Positions 24,800-36,363 are shown, counted from the first letter of the stretch. The stretch is 64,000 nt of DNA from Desulfovibrio aminophilus (GCF_023660105.1 NZ_JAMHGA010000001.1:52588-116587); one strand, 5' to 3'. A program made the numbers and translations. Notes: generated by a model not told the origin, from the letters alone.

Positions 24800-24969
24800 G
24801 ACTTGGACACCTCAACCAGGTGCTTCACGTTCTCGATCATGCCCGCCACGGCGGGCGTGTCCTTCAAAGTATTCTCCTGACGGATGCGCTTGAGCCCCAG
24901 GGCGGCCAGCGTCTTGCGCTGGGCCGGAGTGCAGCCGATCAGGCTTCTCACGAGCTTCACCTTGAACAC
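24796..24969 (-). CDS. rpmD: 50S ribosomal protein L30
   Basis: A 57-residue protein read on the minus strand from GTG 24969 to TGA 24796. The translation begins [20 protein letters not shown] and continues [12 protein letters not shown], the L30 core, ending in [18 protein letters not shown] precedes the GTG. It fills the gap between rpsE and rplO exactly where the spc operon has rpmD. Confidence 0.95.
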   Translation of the reverse strand: MFKVKLVRSLIGCTPAQRKTLAALGLKRIRQENTLKDTPAVAGMIENVKHLVEVSKS

Positions 24970-24993
24970 GCGGATTCCCCTCTCAGGTCGTCG

Positions 24994-25488
24994 TTACTTG
25001 CGCGGAGTGACCAGTTCCTTGCCGCGCAGACCGGACACGTCGTCCGCGCTGCGCAGGGAGGCCAAGCCGGTGATGGTGGCGCGCAACACGTTGTGGGGGT
25101 TGTTCGTGCCGATGGCCTTGGTCAGGATATCGGACACGCCCACGGCCTCCATGACGGCGCGCACGGGGCCGCCGGCGATGATGCCGGTACCGCGGCTGGC
25201 GGGCTTCAGAAGCACCCGGCCCGCGCCGAAGCGGCCCAGGACCTCATAGGGCAGGGTCCCTTCCAGCACGGGGATGCGGATCATGGACTTCTTGGCCTTG
25301 TCGGACGCCTTGCGGATCGCCTCGGGGACCTCGTTGGCCTTGCCGAGACCGTAGCCGACCTTGCCCTGACCGTCGCCCACGACCACCAGGCAGCTGAAGC
25401 TGAAGCGTCGGCCGCCCTTGACGACCTTGGCCACGCGGTTCAGGTAGACGATCTTCTCAATCAGACCGGATTCGTTCTGTTCCACCAT
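24994..25488 (-). CDS. rpsE: 30S ribosomal protein S5
   Basis: A 164-residue decoding-fidelity protein. The double-stranded RNA-binding N-terminal domain ([40 protein letters not shown]) and the S5 C-terminal domain ([20 protein letters not shown]) are complete. The loop with KGGRRF, the site of spectinomycin resistance changes in other bacteria, is wild type. Confidence 0.97.
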   Translation of the reverse strand: MVEQNESGLIEKIVYLNRVAKVVKGGRRFSFSCLVVVGDGQGKVGYGLGKANEVPEAIRKASDKAKKSMIRIPVLEGTLPYEVLGRFGAGRVLLKPASRGTGIIAGGPVRAVMEAVGVSDILTKAIGTNNPHNVLRATITGLASLRSADDVSGLRGKELVTPRK

Positions 25489-25501
25489 CGCGTCACACCC
25501 T

Positions 25502-25861
25502 CTAGAATTTGAGCCCGCCCTCGCGGGCGCCTTCGGCCAGGGCCTTGATGCGGCCGTGGTACAGATAGCCGTTGCGGTCGAAGACCACCATCTCGATGCC
25601 TCCGGCCAGAGCCTTGGCGGCTATGTCCTTGCCCACCTTGCCGGCGCACTCCAGATTCAGTTTCATCGACTCGCCCGCCTTGCCCAGAACCAGGGTGGAG
25701 GAACTCGCGAGAGTCCGCCCGGCGATGTCGTCGATGAGCTGCGCGTAGATTTGCCGGTTGGAGCGGAAGACCACCAAGCGGGGCCTCTCCGCGCTGCCGG
25801 AGATCTTCTTGCGGATGCGCACCTTGCGGCGGGCCCGCGATTCTTCCTTCGTCATCTTCAT
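25502..25861 (-). CDS. rplR: 50S ribosomal protein L18
   Basis: A 119-residue protein that carries 5S rRNA into the large subunit. [40 protein letters not shown] and the end [19 protein letters not shown] are family hallmarks. The basic start [20 protein letters not shown] contacts the RNA. It lies between rplF and rpsE. Confidence 0.97.
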   Translation of the reverse strand: MKMTKEESRARRKVRIRKKISGSAERPRLVVFRSNRQIYAQLIDDIAGRTLASSSTLVLGKAGESMKLNLECAGKVGKDIAAKALAGGIEMVVFDRNGYLYHGRIKALAEGAREGGLKF

Positions 25862-25884
25862 GGCTACGTCCTGCTTCCCGGGCC

Positions 25885-26421
25885 TTACTTGGCGCCGGAC
25901 TTACCGGCCTTGCGGCGGATCTGCTCGTCCACGTACTTGATGCCCTTGCCTTTGTACGGCTCGGGCGGGCGCACGCGGCGCAGCTGAGCGGCGACCTCGC
26001 CGACGAGCTGCTTGTCCAGACCGGAAATGGTCAGCTTGTTTCCCTCGGCGGCGGCGTCGATGCCGGCGGGCAGGGGGTACTCCACCGGGTGGGAGTAGCC
26101 CACCGTGAGCACCACCTTCTTGCCCTGCACGGAAACCTTGTAGCCGACGCCGATGACCTCAAGGGCCTTCTGGAACCCGGCGGTCACGCCCTGGATGCAG
26201 TTGGCCAGCAGCGTGCGGCGCAGGCCGTGCTGGGCGTTGGCCAGCCGGGATTCGTCCGCGGGCGAGACGACGACCTGGCCGCCTTCGACCGCGTAGGTCA
26301 CCAGGGGGTGCACCGGGGTGCTCAAGGCGCCCTTGGGGCCCTTCACGGAAACGGCCTCGGGGCCGATCTTCACCTCGACACCGGAAGGGATGTCGATGGG
26401 TTTCTTGCCTATACGGGACAT
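25885..26421 (-). CDS. rplF: 50S ribosomal protein L6
   Basis: A 178-residue protein near the GTPase-associated region and sarcin-ricin loop. Two tandem L6 domains are visible, with the start [20 protein letters not shown] and the C-terminal signature [20 protein letters not shown]. Length is normal. It lies 14 bases after rpsH. Confidence 0.98.
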   Translation of the reverse strand: MSRIGKKPIDIPSGVEVKIGPEAVSVKGPKGALSTPVHPLVTYAVEGGQVVVSPADESRLANAQHGLRRTLLANCIQGVTAGFQKALEVIGVGYKVSVQGKKVVLTVGYSHPVEYPLPAGIDAAAEGNKLTISGLDKQLVGEVAAQLRRVRPPEPYKGKGIKYVDEQIRRKAGKSGAK

Positions 26422-26435
26422 GACCTACTCCCTCG

Positions 26436-26819
26436 CTACCAAATTTCGCAGATGAGCTCGCCGCCCAGATTGCCTTCGGCGGCCTTGCCCCCGGCCATCA
26501 GGCCCCGCGAGGTGGAGAGGATGCAGATGCCCAGGCCGTTCTGCACGCGCGGGATTTCGGACACCCCGACGTAGATGCGGCGACCGGGCTTGCTCACCTT
26601 CTTCAGACCCGAGATAAGGGGCTTGCCGTCGACATACTTGAGGGCCAGCTGCATGCTGGCGCCTTCAACGGAATAATCATCGATGTACCCTTCCTCCTTG
26701 AGGATTCCAGCGATGGAAACCTTCATCTTGGAGGCCGGAATCTCCACCTGGCGGTGATACGCCTGGTGGGCGTTCCGAATGCGGGTCAGCATGTCGGCGA
26801 CGGGATCAACAACAGCCAT
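26436..26819 (-). CDS. rpsH: 30S ribosomal protein S8
   Basis: A 127-residue 16S rRNA-binding protein. DPVADMLTRIRNAHQAYHRQ at the start, and GLGICILSTSRGLMAGGKAA followed by GGELICEIW at the end, are the usual S8 landmarks. In E. coli S8 represses the spc operon by binding near rplE; a matching operator was not looked for beyond inspection and none was obvious. Confidence 0.97.
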   Translation of the reverse strand: MAVVDPVADMLTRIRNAHQAYHRQVEIPASKMKVSIAGILKEEGYIDDYSVEGASMQLALKYVDGKPLISGLKKVSKPGRRIYVGVSEIPRVQNGLGICILSTSRGLMAGGKAAEGNLGGELICEIW

Positions 26820-26837
26820 TGTCTTCTCCTTGAGCGA

Positions 26838-27023
26838 TTACCAGCTCGCCTTGCGCACGCCGGGAAGTTCGCCGGCGAGGGACTTGTTCCGGAAGCAGAT
26901 ACGGCAGATGCCGTAACGCCGAAGGAAGGCGCGGGAACGGCCGCAGATCGGGCACCGATTATAGGCGCGAGCCGAAAACTTGGGTTTGCGGCGAGCCTTG
27001 ACTCTCAAACACGTCCTGGCCAA
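26838..27023 (-). CDS. rpsN: 30S ribosomal protein S14, zinc-binding type Z
   Basis: A 61-residue S14 of the short, zinc-ribbon form. Two cysteine pairs, in [13 protein letters not shown] and GICRICFRN, bind zinc; the end LPGVRKASW is invariant in the family. It is placed between rplE and rpsH. The C-minus paralogue used under zinc limitation is not in the window. Confidence 0.97.
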   Translation of the reverse strand: MARTCLRVKARRKPKFSARAYNRCPICGRSRAFLRRYGICRICFRNKSLAGELPGVRKASW

Positions 27024-27035
27024 AGCCTTCTCCTC

Positions 27036-27575
27036 CTATTTTTTGAAGGGCATGCCCAGAAGGTCAAGAAGCATCTTGCCTTCCTTGTCCGTGGGGGCGG
27101 ACGTGGCGATGGTCACGTTCATGCCCTTCACCCGCTCCACCTTGTCGATCTCGAGCTCCGGGAAGATGGTGTGTTCCCGGATGCCGAGGGTGAAGTTGCC
27201 GCGCCCGTCAAAGCCGCGATCCGGGATGCCGCGGAAGTCGCGCACCCGGGGCAGGGCGAAGTTGACGAGCTTATCCAGAAAATCCCACATCCGGTCGTGA
27301 CGCAGGGTCACCCGGCAGCCCACGGCCATGCCCGTACGCAGCTTGAAGGCCGCGATGGACTTCTTGGCGCGGGTGATCACGGCGCGCTGGCCGGCGATCT
27401 TGGTCAGCTCCTCGACGGCATCCTCAATGAGCTTGTTGTTGATGCTCGCCTCGCCCAGGCCGATGTTCAGGGAGATCTTCTGGATCCGGGGGATCTCCAT
27501 GGAGCTCTTGTAGCCGAACTCCTTCTTCAGGGCGGGCGCCACCTTTTCCGAATAGATCTGTTCCAGTCGAGTCAT
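27036..27575 (-). CDS. rplE: 50S ribosomal protein L5
   Basis: A 179-residue 5S rRNA-binding protein that contacts P-site tRNA. Characteristic stretches are [57 protein letters not shown] and [19 protein letters not shown]. Length and order (rplX-rplE-rpsN) are standard. Confidence 0.98.
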   Translation of the reverse strand: MTRLEQIYSEKVAPALKKEFGYKSSMEIPRIQKISLNIGLGEASINNKLIEDAVEELTKIAGQRAVITRAKKSIAAFKLRTGMAVGCRVTLRHDRMWDFLDKLVNFALPRVRDFRGIPDRGFDGRGNFTLGIREHTIFPELEIDKVERVKGMNVTIATSAPTDKEGKMLLDLLGMPFKK

Positions 27576-27584
27576 GGCAGCACC

Positions 27585-27902
27585 CTAGTCCACGGTCTCG
27601 TTGCACTTCTTGCAATAACGGACTTTCTTGCCGTCATTGTCCTTGTACCCGATCCGGGTGGCCTTGGCGCACGCGGTGCACACATAGGCCACGTTGGAGA
27701 CATGGACCGGGGCCTCTTTCTCCACGATTCCGCCCGGCTGGTTCTTGTAGGGATTGGCCTTGGTGTGGCGGTGAATCTTGTTCACGCCCTCCACCAGCAC
27801 GGCGTCCTTCTTCTTCAGAAGCTTGAGCACCTTGCCGATCTTTCCCTTGTCCTTGCCGGCCAGGATCATGACTTTGTCGTCTTTGCGAATCTTGGTGTTC
27901 AT
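27585..27902 (-). CDS. rplX: 50S ribosomal protein L24 with zinc-ribbon insert
   Basis: A 105-residue early-assembly protein. A KOW domain ([20 protein letters not shown]) is followed by [20 protein letters not shown]. Near the C-terminus two CxxC pairs ([12 protein letters not shown] and RYCKKC) form the ribbon found in many bacterial L24 proteins. It lies between rplN and rplE. Confidence 0.97.
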   Translation of the reverse strand: MNTKIRKDDKVMILAGKDKGKIGKVLKLLKKKDAVLVEGVNKIHRHTKANPYKNQPGGIVEKEAPVHVSNVAYVCTACAKATRIGYKDNDGKKVRYCKKCNETVD

Positions 27903-27914
27903 TGCCGGTTCCTC

Positions 27915-28283
27915 TTAGAGGACCTCAGGGGCGAGGGACACGATCTTCATGAAGTTCTTCTGACGAAGTTCCCTGGCCACGGGTCCGAAAATGCGCGTTC
28001 CCACCGGCTCGAGCTGGTTGTTCAGCAGGACGGCCGAGTTGCTGTCGAACTTGATGTAGGAGCCGTCGGCGCGCCCCACTTCCTTCTTGGTGCGGACGAC
28101 CACGGCCTTCATGACCGCGCCCTTCTTCACCTTGGAATGCGGCATGGCTTCCTTCACGGAGACGACGATGATGTCACCCACGCTGGCGTAGCGGCGCTTG
28201 GAGCCGCCCAGGACCTTGATGCAGGCGACCTGCTTGGCCCCGGAATTGTCGGCCACGTCGAGTTTGCTCTCAACCTGGATCAT
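27915..28283 (-). CDS. rplN: 50S ribosomal protein L14
   Basis: A 122-residue protein of the intersubunit bridge region. [40 protein letters not shown] and the end [11 protein letters not shown] are family-wide. It starts the spc group of genes; the spacing of nine bases after rpsQ shows no separate promoter, so S10 and spc genes are probably one transcript here. Confidence 0.98.
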   Translation of the reverse strand: MIQVESKLDVADNSGAKQVACIKVLGGSKRRYASVGDIIVVSVKEAMPHSKVKKGAVMKAVVVRTKKEVGRADGSYIKFDSNSAVLLNNQLEPVGTRIFGPVARELRQKNFMKIVSLAPEVL

Positions 28284-28292
28284 AGTGCCACC

Positions 28293-28556
28293 CTATTGCG
28301 CCTTTTCGAGTATCTTCACCAGATGCCACCGCTTGCGGCGGGACAGCGGACGGGACTCGACGATCTCGACCTTGTCGCCGACGCCGCATTCGTTGGCCGG
28401 GTCGTGGGCCATGAACTTCTTCCTGCGGCGGATATACTTCTTGAACAGCGGATGCTTCACCAGGGTCTCGACCTGCACGACAATGGTCTTGTCGCCCTTG
28501 TCGCTGGCCACGACCCCTTCCAGGGTCCGCTTGTTGGTCTTGCTCAGCTCAGCCAT
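28293..28556 (-). CDS. rpsQ: 30S ribosomal protein S17
   Basis: An 87-residue OB-fold protein binding 16S r[43 protein letters not shown] and [19 protein letters not shown] mark it clearly. It follows rpmC by four bases and closes the S10 group. Confidence 0.97.
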   Translation of the reverse strand: MAELSKTNKRTLEGVVASDKGDKTIVVQVETLVKHPLFKKYIRRRKKFMAHDPANECGVGDKVEIVESRPLSRRKRWHLVKILEKAQ

Positions 28557-28560
28557 GAAC

Positions 28561-28755
28561 TTACGCCCCCGCGTTTCTTTCCCGCTGCACAGTGAGGATG
28601 CGGGCGATGGTTTTCTTCACGGTCGGAATGCGCTGGGTGTTCTCAAGCTGCGCCGTGGCGTGCTGGAAGCGCAGGTTGAACAGCTCCTTGCGGAACTCCC
28701 CGAGCTTCTCGCCCAGCTGCTTGTCGTCCAGGGCACGAATTTCCTTGCTCTTCAT
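28561..28755 (-). CDS. rpmC: 50S ribosomal protein L29
   Basis: A 64-residue helical protein near the exit tunnel, a binding site for trigger factor and SRP in other bacteria. [20 protein letters not shown], then [20 protein letters not shown] is standard. It overlaps the rplP stop by one base. Confidence 0.96.
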   Translation of the reverse strand: MKSKEIRALDDKQLGEKLGEFRKELFNLRFQHATAQLENTQRIPTVKKTIARILTVQRERNAGA

Positions 28756-29171
28756 TATTCAGCCCCCTCCTTGACCACGATCACGGTCTTGATGGGCAGC
28801 TTGTAGCGCGCCAGGTTCAGGGCTTCCTTGGCCAGCGCCATGTCCACGCCCTTGACTTCATACAGCACGCGTCCGGGGCGGACGGGAGCCACCCAGCCCT
28901 CGGGCGCGCCCTTGCCGGAACCCATGCGGGTCTCGGCGGGCTTCTTGGTGATCGGCACGTCGGGGAAGACGCGGATCCAAATCTTACCGCCGCGCTTGAT
29001 GTGGCGCATGATGGCGACACGGGCCGCCTCGATCTGCTGACTGGTCAGCTTCCCGGGCTCCAGGGCCTTCAGGCCCACCTCGCCGAAGGCGATGGTCGTG
29101 CCCCGGCCGGCCTGGCCCTTGATGCGGCCTTTCTGCCGCTTGCGGTATTTCACTTTCTTCGGAGCAAGCAT
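28755..29171 (-). CDS. rplP: 50S ribosomal protein L16
   Basis: A 138-residue protein near the A-site tRNA elbow. [40 protein letters not shown], and [20 protein letters not shown] (with the arginine/lysine-rich loop) are diagnostic. One-base overlaps with rpsC and rpmC show tight coupling. Confidence 0.98.
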   Translation of the reverse strand: MLAPKKVKYRKRQKGRIKGQAGRGTTIAFGEVGLKALEPGKLTSQQIEAARVAIMRHIKRGGKIWIRVFPDVPITKKPAETRMGSGKGAPEGWVAPVRPGRVLYEVKGVDMALAKEALNLARYKLPIKTVIVVKEGAE

Positions 29172-29812
29172 TACTGTTCCACCTCTGCGTCAAGAATCTC
29201 GCCCTTGAAGATCCAGACCCTGACCCCGATGACGCCGTACGTGGTCTTGGCGATGGCGTAGCCGAAATCAATGTCGGCGCGCAGGGTGTGCAACGGCACG
29301 CGGCCGTCGCGGTACCACTCGGAGCGGGCGATTTCAGCACCGGCCAGACGGCCGGCGCAGGCCACCTTGATGCCCTCGGCCCCGAACTTGCGGGACAGGG
29401 ACACGGTCCGTTTCATGGCGCGGCGGAAGGCCACGCGGCGCTCCAGCTGGAGCGCGATGCTCTCGGCCACGAGCTGGGCTTCCACCTCGGGACGCCGGAT
29501 CTCGTTGACCTCGATCGTGAATTCGGTGTTGAACTTCTTGCGCAGGTCCTCGCGGAGCTTCTCGATCTCCACGCCCTTGCGGCCGATGACGATGCCCGGA
29601 CGCGCGGTGTGGATGATAAGGCGCACCTTGCCGCCGGCGCGCTCGATCTCGATGCGCGCGATGCCGGCCTGGTACAGCTTTTCCTTGACGAACTTCCGCA
29701 GCTGATCGTCCTGCAGCACGAAGGCGGGATAGTCCTTGCGGCTGTACCAGCGCGACAGCCAGTTCTTGTTGTACCCCAGCCGGAACCCGTACGGATGAAC
29801 TTTCTGGCCCAT
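29171..29812 (-). CDS. rpsC: 30S ribosomal protein S3
   Basis: A 213-residue protein at the mRNA entry channel. [20 protein letters not shown], the KH domain segment [20 protein letters not shown] and the C-terminal [40 protein letters not shown] are all present. It is slightly shorter than E. coli S3 at the C-terminus. Confidence 0.98.
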   Translation of the reverse strand: MGQKVHPYGFRLGYNKNWLSRWYSRKDYPAFVLQDDQLRKFVKEKLYQAGIARIEIERAGGKVRLIIHTARPGIVIGRKGVEIEKLREDLRKKFNTEFTIEVNEIRRPEVEAQLVAESIALQLERRVAFRRAMKRTVSLSRKFGAEGIKVACAGRLAGAEIARSEWYRDGRVPLHTLRADIDFGYAIAKTTYGVIGVRVWIFKGEILDAEVEQ

Positions 29813-29821
29813 ACCCCTACC

Positions 29822-30154
29822 CTACACTTCCTTCACGACGATGGTGATGTGGCTCGTGCGCTTCCGGATGCGGTAGGCGCGGCCCATGGCGCGCGGCATG
29901 ATCCGCTTCCACATGGGGCCCTCGTTGACGAGCACGGTGTCCACAACCAGGGAGTCCACATCCACGCCGGGCAGTTGCTCGGCGTTGGCGATGGCCGAAT
30001 ACAGGACCTTGCTCAAGTAGCGGGCGGGCTTCTTGGGCGTGAACTTGAGAATGTTCAGGGCGTCCTCGACGGCCTTTCCCCGGATATTCTCAGCCACCAG
30101 ACGGGTCTTGCGCGGGGAAACGCGCAAAAACTTGGCGACGGCTTTGGCTTCCAT
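29822..30154 (-). CDS. rplV: 50S ribosomal protein L22
   Basis: A 110-residue protein whose beta-hairpin lines the exit tunnel. KFLRVSPRKTRLVAENIRGK, VEDALNILKFTPKKPARYLS and the hairpin MWKRIMPRAMGRAYRIRKRT are intact, with no macrolide-resistance type deletion in the loop. It lies between rpsS and rpsC. Confidence 0.98.
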   Translation of the reverse strand: MEAKAVAKFLRVSPRKTRLVAENIRGKAVEDALNILKFTPKKPARYLSKVLYSAIANAEQLPGVDVDSLVVDTVLVNEGPMWKRIMPRAMGRAYRIRKRTSHITIVVKEV

Positions 30155-30165
30155 GTCAAACCCTC

Positions 30166-30444
30166 TTACTTGGCCTTGGTTTTCTTATCCGCGGCGTGGC
30201 CGAAGAAGGTCCGGGTGGGAGCGAACTCGCCGAGCTTGTGGCCCACCATGTTCTCCGTCACGAACACCGGAATGAACTTGCGTCCGTTGTGGACCGCGAA
30301 GGTCATCCCGACCATTTCGGGCACGATCGTGGACCGGCGGGACCAGGTCTTGATCACCCGGCGGTCCTTGTTCTCATTGGCCTTGACCACCTTCTTCTCG
30401 AGGTGGCTGTCCACAAAGGGACCTTTCTTCAACGATCTCGGCAT
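30166..30444 (-). CDS. rpsS: 30S ribosomal protein S19
   Basis: A 92-residue small-subunit head protein. [40 protein letters not shown] and [18 protein letters not shown] are the family signature. It follows rplB with nine bases between. Confidence 0.98.
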   Translation of the reverse strand: MPRSLKKGPFVDSHLEKKVVKANENKDRRVIKTWSRRSTIVPEMVGMTFAVHNGRKFIPVFVTENMVGHKLGEFAPTRTFFGHAADKKTKAK

Positions 30445-30453
30445 GACGCGCTC

Positions 30454-31284
30454 CTACTTCTGCCCGCGGCGTTTCACGATGAGCTTGGAGGAAGTCTTCT
30501 TCCTGTTGCGGGTCTTGTAACCCTTCGTCGGCTTGCCCCAGGGAGTGGTGGGATGGCGACCGCCGGAACTCCGGCCCTCGCCGCCGCCCAGGGGGTGGTC
30601 GATGGGGTTCATGGCCACGCCGCGGACCTTGGGACGACGGCCGAGCCAGCGATTGCGGCCGGCCTTGCCCAGGCTCACCTTCTCATGGTGGATGTTGCCC
30701 ACCTGGCCCACGGTGGCCACGCAGGTGGCGAGCACCTTGCGGACTTCACCCGAGGGCATGCGCAGCAGGGCGTAGGAGCCCTCCTTGGCGATGAGCTGGG
30801 CGTAGGCGCCGGCGGCGCGGCAGAACTGGCCGCCGCGGCCGGGGTGCAGCTCCACGTTGTGCACCACGGTGCCCACGGGGATGCGCGCCAGGAACAGCGC
30901 GTTGCCGGGCTTGATGTCCGCGCCCTCGCCGGAGACCACGGAGTCGCCCACGGTCAGGCCCAGGGGGGCCAGGATGTAGCGCTTCTCGCCGTCGGCATAG
31001 TGCAGCAGGGCGATGCGGGCGCTGCGGTTCGGGTCGTACTCGATGGCCGCCACCGTGGCCGGGACGTTGCGCTTGTCGCGCTTGAAATCCACCAGGCGGT
31101 ACAGGCGCTTGTGGCCTCCGCCGCGACGGCGGGAGGTCAGCCTGCCGTAGCAGTTGCGCCCGGCCTTCTTACTCAGGCCCTCGACCAGAGACTTCTCGGG
31201 CGCCTTCTTGGTGATCTCCTCAAAGGTGGAGACCGTCTGGAACCGGCGGCCGGCGGAAGTGGGTTTGAGCTTGCGCACAGCCAT
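30454..31284 (-). CDS. rplB: 50S ribosomal protein L2
   Basis: A 276-residue protein required for subunit association and peptidyl transfer. [39 protein letters not shown] and the C-terminal [20 protein letters not shown] with the functional histidine are present. A TSKG-type C-terminal extension ([19 protein letters not shown]) is normal. Confidence 0.98.
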   Translation of the reverse strand: MAVRKLKPTSAGRRFQTVSTFEEITKKAPEKSLVEGLSKKAGRNCYGRLTSRRRGGGHKRLYRLVDFKRDKRNVPATVAAIEYDPNRSARIALLHYADGEKRYILAPLGLTVGDSVVSGEGADIKPGNALFLARIPVGTVVHNVELHPGRGGQFCRAAGAYAQLIAKEGSYALLRMPSGEVRKVLATCVATVGQVGNIHHEKVSLGKAGRNRWLGRRPKVRGVAMNPIDHPLGGGEGRSSGGRHPTTPWGKPTKGYKTRNRKKTSSKLIVKRRGQK

Positions 31285-31286
31285 CT

Positions 31287-31577
31287 CTAGACTCCCTCGA
31301 AGAACTCGATCTTGTCCCCGGCGGCCAGCTTGACGTAGGCCTTCTTGTACCCGGAGATGCGGCCGGTGGCGCGGCCGAAGCGGCTGCGCGCCAGGGACGC
31401 CTTCTTGACGATGTTCACGGCCTCGACCTTGACGTTGAACGCCTGCTCGACCGCCTTCTTGACCTCGATCTTGTTGGCCGAGGGATGAACAAAGAAAGCG
31501 ACGCTGTTGGTCGCCTCCTTCGCGGCGGTGGCCTTCTCGGAAATGAGCGGCCGCAAAAGGATCTGCGTGTAGTCCAT
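31287..31577 (-). CDS. rplW: 50S ribosomal protein L23
   Basis: A 96-residue exit-tunnel protein that docks trigger factor and [43 protein letters not shown] and the hairpin [20 protein letters not shown] are standard. It is two bases from both rplD and rplB. Confidence 0.97.
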   Translation of the reverse strand: MDYTQILLRPLISEKATAAKEATNSVAFFVHPSANKIEVKKAVEQAFNVKVEAVNIVKKASLARSRFGRATGRISGYKKAYVKLAAGDKIEFFEGV

Positions 31578-31579
31578 GG

Positions 31580-32200
31580 CTACTTCAACCTCTCCTGGAC
31601 CTCGCGCGCCGCACTCTCGAGCAAAACCAGCTTCGGGTAGTACAACACGTCGTAAACATTGAGTTTATCGGCCTCAAGCACCTTAATGCCAGGAATATTC
31701 CTGGCCGAAAGAACGAGAGTGTTAGCAGGATCCTTGGAAACAATCAAGGCTTTTTCCAGCCCCAGGCTCTTGGCGACCTGGATGAAGCCCTTGGTCTTCA
31801 CCTCGGGCAGGTCGATGGCGTTGACCACCATCAGGTTGTCGCCGGAAAGCCGCGATGTCAGCGCCATGCGCAGGGCCAAGCTGCGGATCTTCTTGTTCAC
31901 CTTGAAGTCGTAGCTGCGCGGCTGGGGGCCGAAGAGGATGGCGCCGCCACGCCACAGGGGCGAACGGATGGTGCCCGCGCGGGCGCGGCCGGTGCCTTTC
32001 TGGCGCCAGGGCTTCTTGCCGCCGCCGCTGACCTGGCCGCGGGACTTGGCGGCATGGGTGCCGGCGCGCTTGGCGGCCAGATGGGCGCGGACCACAAGGT
32101 GCAGGATCTCGGGCCGGATCTCGACCTCGAAGATCTCCGGGGCCAGCTCCATGCTGCCCACTTCCTTCTTGTTCTGATCGAAAATGCTCACGGTAGCCAT
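31580..32200 (-). CDS. rplD: 50S ribosomal protein L4
   Basis: A 206-residue protein with an extended loop into the exit tunnel: [20 protein letters not shown], then [20 protein letters not shown]. The C-terminal alpha/beta domain ([20 protein letters not shown]) is complete. In E. coli L4 represses the S10 operon by acting on its leader; the 130-base fusA-rpsJ gap could hold such a site. The stretch near residues 150-170 is less GC-rich than the rest. Confidence 0.97.
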   Translation of the reverse strand: MATVSIFDQNKKEVGSMELAPEIFEVEIRPEILHLVVRAHLAAKRAGTHAAKSRGQVSGGGKKPWRQKGTGRARAGTIRSPLWRGGAILFGPQPRSYDFKVNKKIRSLALRMALTSRLSGDNLMVVNAIDLPEVKTKGFIQVAKSLGLEKALIVSKDPANTLVLSARNIPGIKVLEADKLNVYDVLYYPKLVLLESAAREVQERLK

Positions 32201-32211
32201 GGTCGTCCCCT

Positions 32212-32844
32212 CTAGCTGCTCTTGCGGATCATCACCAGGCCGTTGGCGGCGCCGGGCACCTGGCCCTTGACCAGGATGAGGTTGTCATCCGGGCGCACAT
32301 CCACGACCTCGACGTTGAGAATGGTCACGCGGCGGTCGCCCATGTGGCCGGCCATGCGCTTGCCCTTGAAGACGCGGCTCGGCTCGGTGTTGGAGCCGAT
32401 GGAGCCGGGCGAACGGTGCACCTTCTCCACGCCGTGGGACGCGGGCTTGCCGGCGAAGTTGTGGCGCTTCATGACGCCCTGGAAGCCCTTGCCGCGCGAA
32501 CGGCCGGTGACCTTCACCTTCTCGCCGGGCTTGAACATGTCCACGGTGAGCTCCTGGCCCACCTCGTAGCCTTCAACGCTTTCCAGGGGGAATTCGCGCT
32601 GATGGCGGAAGAAGCCCTTGCCGGCCTTGGCCTGGTGGCCCTTGATCGGCTTATTCACGCGGCGCTCCGGCATGTCGCCGAAGGCCACCTGGAGGGCCTC
32701 GTAGCCTTCCTTGTCGGTCTTTTTGATCTGAGTGATCGGGCAAGGCCCGGCGGTGATCACGGTCACGGGAACGACGCTGCCGTCGTTGCCGAAGATCCGG
32801 GTCATGCCCACCTTACGCCCGAGGATTCCAAGCGTCTTGGCCAT
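32212..32844 (-). CDS. rplC: 50S ribosomal protein L3
   Basis: A 210-residue early-assembly protein near the peptidyl transferase centre. [39 protein letters not shown] and [20 protein letters not shown] are diagnostic. The glutamine in GFQGV is the residue methylated by PrmB in E. coli. It follows rpsJ with an 11-base gap. Confidence 0.98.
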   Translation of the reverse strand: MAKTLGILGRKVGMTRIFGNDGSVVPVTVITAGPCPITQIKKTDKEGYEALQVAFGDMPERRVNKPIKGHQAKAGKGFFRHQREFPLESVEGYEVGQELTVDMFKPGEKVKVTGRSRGKGFQGVMKRHNFAGKPASHGVEKVHRSPGSIGSNTEPSRVFKGKRMAGHMGDRRVTILNVEVVDVRPDDNLILVKGQVPGAANGLVMIRKSS

Positions 32845-32855
32845 GGCGGTGTCTC

Positions 32856-33173
32856 CTACAACTTGATTTCGACGTCCACGCCGGCCGGCAGGGACAGCTT
32901 ACCCAGCGCGTCCACGGTCTGCTGGGTGGGCTCCAGGATGTCCAGAAGGCGCTTGTGGATGCGCATCTCGAACTGCTCGCGGGACTTCTTGTCCACGTGC
33001 ACCGACCGCTGAACCGTGGTGATGTGCCGGTCGGTGGGCAGCGGAATGGGCCCGGCGACGGCCGCCCCGGTATTGCGCGCGGTGTCCACTATTTCGGTCA
33101 CCGCCTTGTCCAGGATGCGGTAGTCGTAGGCCTTGAGCTTGATTCTGATGCGATCGCTCGTCATGGAAGCCAT
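32856..33173 (-). CDS. rpsJ: 30S ribosomal protein S10 (NusE)
   Basis: A 105-residue protein of the small-subunit head that also acts as NusE in antitermination. [40 protein letters not shown] and [17 protein letters not shown] are the core. I place the start at the ATG at 33173, three codons before MTSD, because TAGGAG lies seven bases before it. It follows fusA after a 130-base gap with a weak promoter. Confidence 0.96.
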   Translation of the reverse strand: MASMTSDRIRIKLKAYDYRILDKAVTEIVDTARNTGAAVAGPIPLPTDRHITTVQRSVHVDKKSREQFEMRIHKRLLDILEPTQQTVDALGKLSLPAGVDVEIKL

Positions 33174-33257
33174 ATACAATCTCCTAGCGATTTCGCGACG
33201 TTGCATCCAACGGCGCGTTGCGGAGTGCCTTCGCCCTGAGCGAAAAGCGGCTCATGG

Positions 33258-33286
33258 GCTTAATCTTACTCTCCCAACTCTGTCAA
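33258..33286 (-). promoter_or_regulatory. Weak candidate promoter of the S10 genes
   Basis: Minus-strand TTGACA (33286-33281) is perfect; TTAAGC (33263-33258) at 17-base spacing is a poor -10. The leader to rpsJ would be about 80 bases, room for an L4-type autoregulatory element. No strong hairpin was identified by eye. Confidence 0.38.
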
Positions 33287-33303
33287 GGAAAACCTTTCCA
33301 GAG

Positions 33304-35376
33304 TCACTTCTTCTTGATGACCTCTTCGGCGATGCTCGCGGGCACCTGCTCGTAGTGGTCGAACTGCATGGTGAAGGTGGCCCGGCCCTGAGTCTTGGAC
33401 CGCAGGTCCGTGGCGTACCCGAACATGGTGGACAGCGGCACGTTGGCCTTGATTACCTGGGCGTTGGCCCGGGCCTCAAGGTTGCTCACGCGGCCGCGAC
33501 GACCGTTCAGGTCGCCCATCACGTCGCCCAGGTATTCCTCGGGCGTGACGACCTCGACACCCATGATCGGCTCCAGCAGCGCCGGGGCGGCCTTGTTGCA
33601 GGCCTCCTTGATGGCCATGGAGCCGCAGACGTAGAACGCCTGCTCGCTGGAGTCCACGTCGTGGAACGAACCGAACACCAGCTTGGCCCGCACGTCGACC
33701 ATGGGGAACCCGGCGAGGACGCCGTTCTTCAGGGCGTCCTGGATGCCGCGGTCCACGGCGGGGATGTATTCCTTAGGGATGATGCCGCCCTTGATCTCGT
33801 CCACGAACTCGTAGCCGCCGTCGCTCTTGGGTTCGACCTCGAGCACCACGTGGGCGTACTGGCCGCGGCCGCCGGTCTGCTTGACGTGCCGCACGTCCAC
33901 CTTCACCGGCTTGGTGATGGTTTCGCGGTAGGCCACGCGGGGCGCGCCCACGTTGGCGTTCACGTTGAACTCGCGCAGCAGGCGGTCGACGATGATCTCC
34001 AGGTGCAGCTCACCCATGCCGGCGATGAGCGTCTGGCCGGTCTCCTCGTCGCCCTTGACCCGGAAGGAGGGGTCCTCCTTGGTCAGCTTGGCCAGGCTCT
34101 GGGAGAGCAGGTCGCGGTCGGCCTTGGTCTTGGGCTCGATGGCCACTTCGATGACCGGATCGGGGATGTCCAGGGACTCCAGCATGACCGGCAGCTTGAG
34201 GTCGGCCAGGGTGTCGCCGGTGGAGACGGTCTTCAGGCCCACGGCGGCGACGATGTCGCCCGCATAGGCCTCCTTGATCTCCTCACGCTTGTTGGCGTGC
34301 ATCTTGAGCAGGCGGCCGATGCGCTCCTTCTTGCCGGAGGCCGAGTTGACCACCGTGGCGCCGGATTCGATGCGGCCGGAGTAGAGGCGCAGGAAGGTCA
34401 GGTGGCCGACGAAGGGGTCGGTCATGAGCTTGAAGGCCAGGGCCGCCAGGGGCTTCTCGTCCTCGCAGGGACACAGGACCTCTTCGCCGGTGTCGGCATG
34501 CGTGCCGGTCATGACCTCGACGTCCAGGGGCGACGGGAGGTAGTCCACCACGGCGTCCAGCAGGGGCTGCACGCCCTTGTTGCGGAAGGCCGTGCCGCAG
34601 ACCACCGGACAGATCTTCAGGCCGACGGTGGCCTTGCGCACGCCGAGCTTGATGTCTTCGGGAGTGAGCTCTTCGCCGCCCAGGTACTTCTCCAGCAGGG
34701 CCTCGTCTTCCTCGGCCACCGCGTCGATCAGCTCCTGGCGGTACTTGTCGTACTGGGCCTGCATGTCCGCCGGCACGTCCGCGACGGTGAACTCCATGCC
34801 CAGGCTCTCCGGCTTGTCATAGATGATGGCCTTGCCCGAGAGCAGGTCCACGATGCCGATGAAGTCGTCCTCGCTGCCGATGGGCAGCTGCAGGGCCACG
34901 GGCTTGGCGCCCAGGCGGTCCTTGATCATGTCCATGCAGCGGTAGAAGTCCGCGCCCACCCGGTCCATCTTGTTCACGAAGGCCATGCGCGGGACGCGGT
35001 AGCGGTCGGCCTGGCGCCAGACCGTCTCGGACTGCGGCTGCACGCCGGACACTGCGTCGAACACGGCCACGGCGCCGTCCAGGACGCGCAGGGAACGCTC
35101 CACCTCCATGGTGAAGTCCACGTGGCCGGGGGTGTCGATGATGTTGATGCGGTAGTCCTTCCAGAAGCAGGTGGTGGCGGCGGAAGTGATGGTGATGCCG
35201 CGTTCCTGTTCCTGAACCATCCAGTCCATGGTGGCCGCGCCGTCATGGACCTCGCCGATCTTGTGCGACACCCCGGTGTAGAACAGGATGCGCTCAGTCG
35301 TGGTCGTCTTGCCGGCATCGATGTGGGCCATGATGCCGATGTTGCGCTGCTTCTCGCGTTGAACCTGTCTGGGCAC
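33304..35376 (-). CDS. fusA: Elongation factor G
   Basis: A 690-residue translational GTPase that drives translocation and, with RRF, recycling. G motifs are visible: [15 protein letters not shown] (G1), [10 protein letters not shown] (G2), DTPGHVDF (G3), [11 protein letters not shown] (G4). Domains II-V follow, with [20 protein letters not shown] in domain III and [15 protein letters not shown] in domain IV. It lies between rpsG and rpsJ; no second tuf gene follows it, unlike E. coli. Confidence 0.98.
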   Translation of the reverse strand: MPRQVQREKQRNIGIMAHIDAGKTTTTERILFYTGVSHKIGEVHDGAATMDWMVQEQERGITITSAATTCFWKDYRINIIDTPGHVDFTMEVERSLRVLDGAVAVFDAVSGVQPQSETVWRQADRYRVPRMAFVNKMDRVGADFYRCMDMIKDRLGAKPVALQLPIGSEDDFIGIVDLLSGKAIIYDKPESLGMEFTVADVPADMQAQYDKYRQELIDAVAEEDEALLEKYLGGEELTPEDIKLGVRKATVGLKICPVVCGTAFRNKGVQPLLDAVVDYLPSPLDVEVMTGTHADTGEEVLCPCEDEKPLAALAFKLMTDPFVGHLTFLRLYSGRIESGATVVNSASGKKERIGRLLKMHANKREEIKEAYAGDIVAAVGLKTVSTGDTLADLKLPVMLESLDIPDPVIEVAIEPKTKADRDLLSQSLAKLTKEDPSFRVKGDEETGQTLIAGMGELHLEIIVDRLLREFNVNANVGAPRVAYRETITKPVKVDVRHVKQTGGRGQYAHVVLEVEPKSDGGYEFVDEIKGGIIPKEYIPAVDRGIQDALKNGVLAGFPMVDVRAKLVFGSFHDVDSSEQAFYVCGSMAIKEACNKAAPALLEPIMGVEVVTPEEYLGDVMGDLNGRRGRVSNLEARANAQVIKANVPLSTMFGYATDLRSKTQGRATFTMQFDHYEQVPASIAEEVIKKK

Positions 35377-35391
35377 GGTGAACCTCGAATA

Positions 35392-35895
<504 letters not shown>

Positions 35896-35955
35896 TTATT
35901 TCGGGGCCCCTCCCCTACTTTGTCGTCGCTTCCCGGGCGTGGAAAAACGAAAAAG

Positions 35956-36327
35956 CTACTTCGGACGCTTGGCGCCGTACTTGGAACGGCTCTGACGACG
36001 GTCAGCGACGCCGGCGGTGTCCAGGGTGCCGCGCACGATGTGGTACCGCACGCCGGGCAGGTCCTTGACGCGGCCGCCGCGGATCAGGACCACGGAGTGC
36101 TCCTGAAGGTTGTGGCCCTCGCCCGGAATGTAGGCGGTGACCTCGATGCCGTTGGTCAGGCGCACGCGGGCGACCTTGCGCAGGGCCGAGTTCGGCTTTT
36201 TGGGCGTGGTCGTATACACGCGGGTGCACACGCCGCGGCGCTGGGGACACTCAAGCAGCGCGGGGGTCTTCTTGCGCTTGAGGATCTGCTTGCGCTCGTG
36301 GCGAATCAACTGGTTGATGGTGGGCAT
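35956..36327 (-). CDS. rpsL: 30S ribosomal protein S12
   Basis: A 123-residue decoding-centre protein. [60 protein letters not shown] are the family core. Lysines in the PKKPNS loop and in GRVKDLP, whose change gives streptomycin resistance, are wild type, and the Asp in VKDLP is the RimO methylthiolation site. GGAGG precedes the ATG, and a near-consensus promoter lies 43-71 bases upstream. Confidence 0.98.
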   Translation of the reverse strand: MPTINQLIRHERKQILKRKKTPALLECPQRRGVCTRVYTTTPKKPNSALRKVARVRLTNGIEVTAYIPGEGHNLQEHSVVLIRGGRVKDLPGVRYHIVRGTLDTAGVADRRQSRSKYGAKRPK

Positions 36328-36363
36328 GCATCCTCCACTAAATGATAAAATAACCTACAAAGA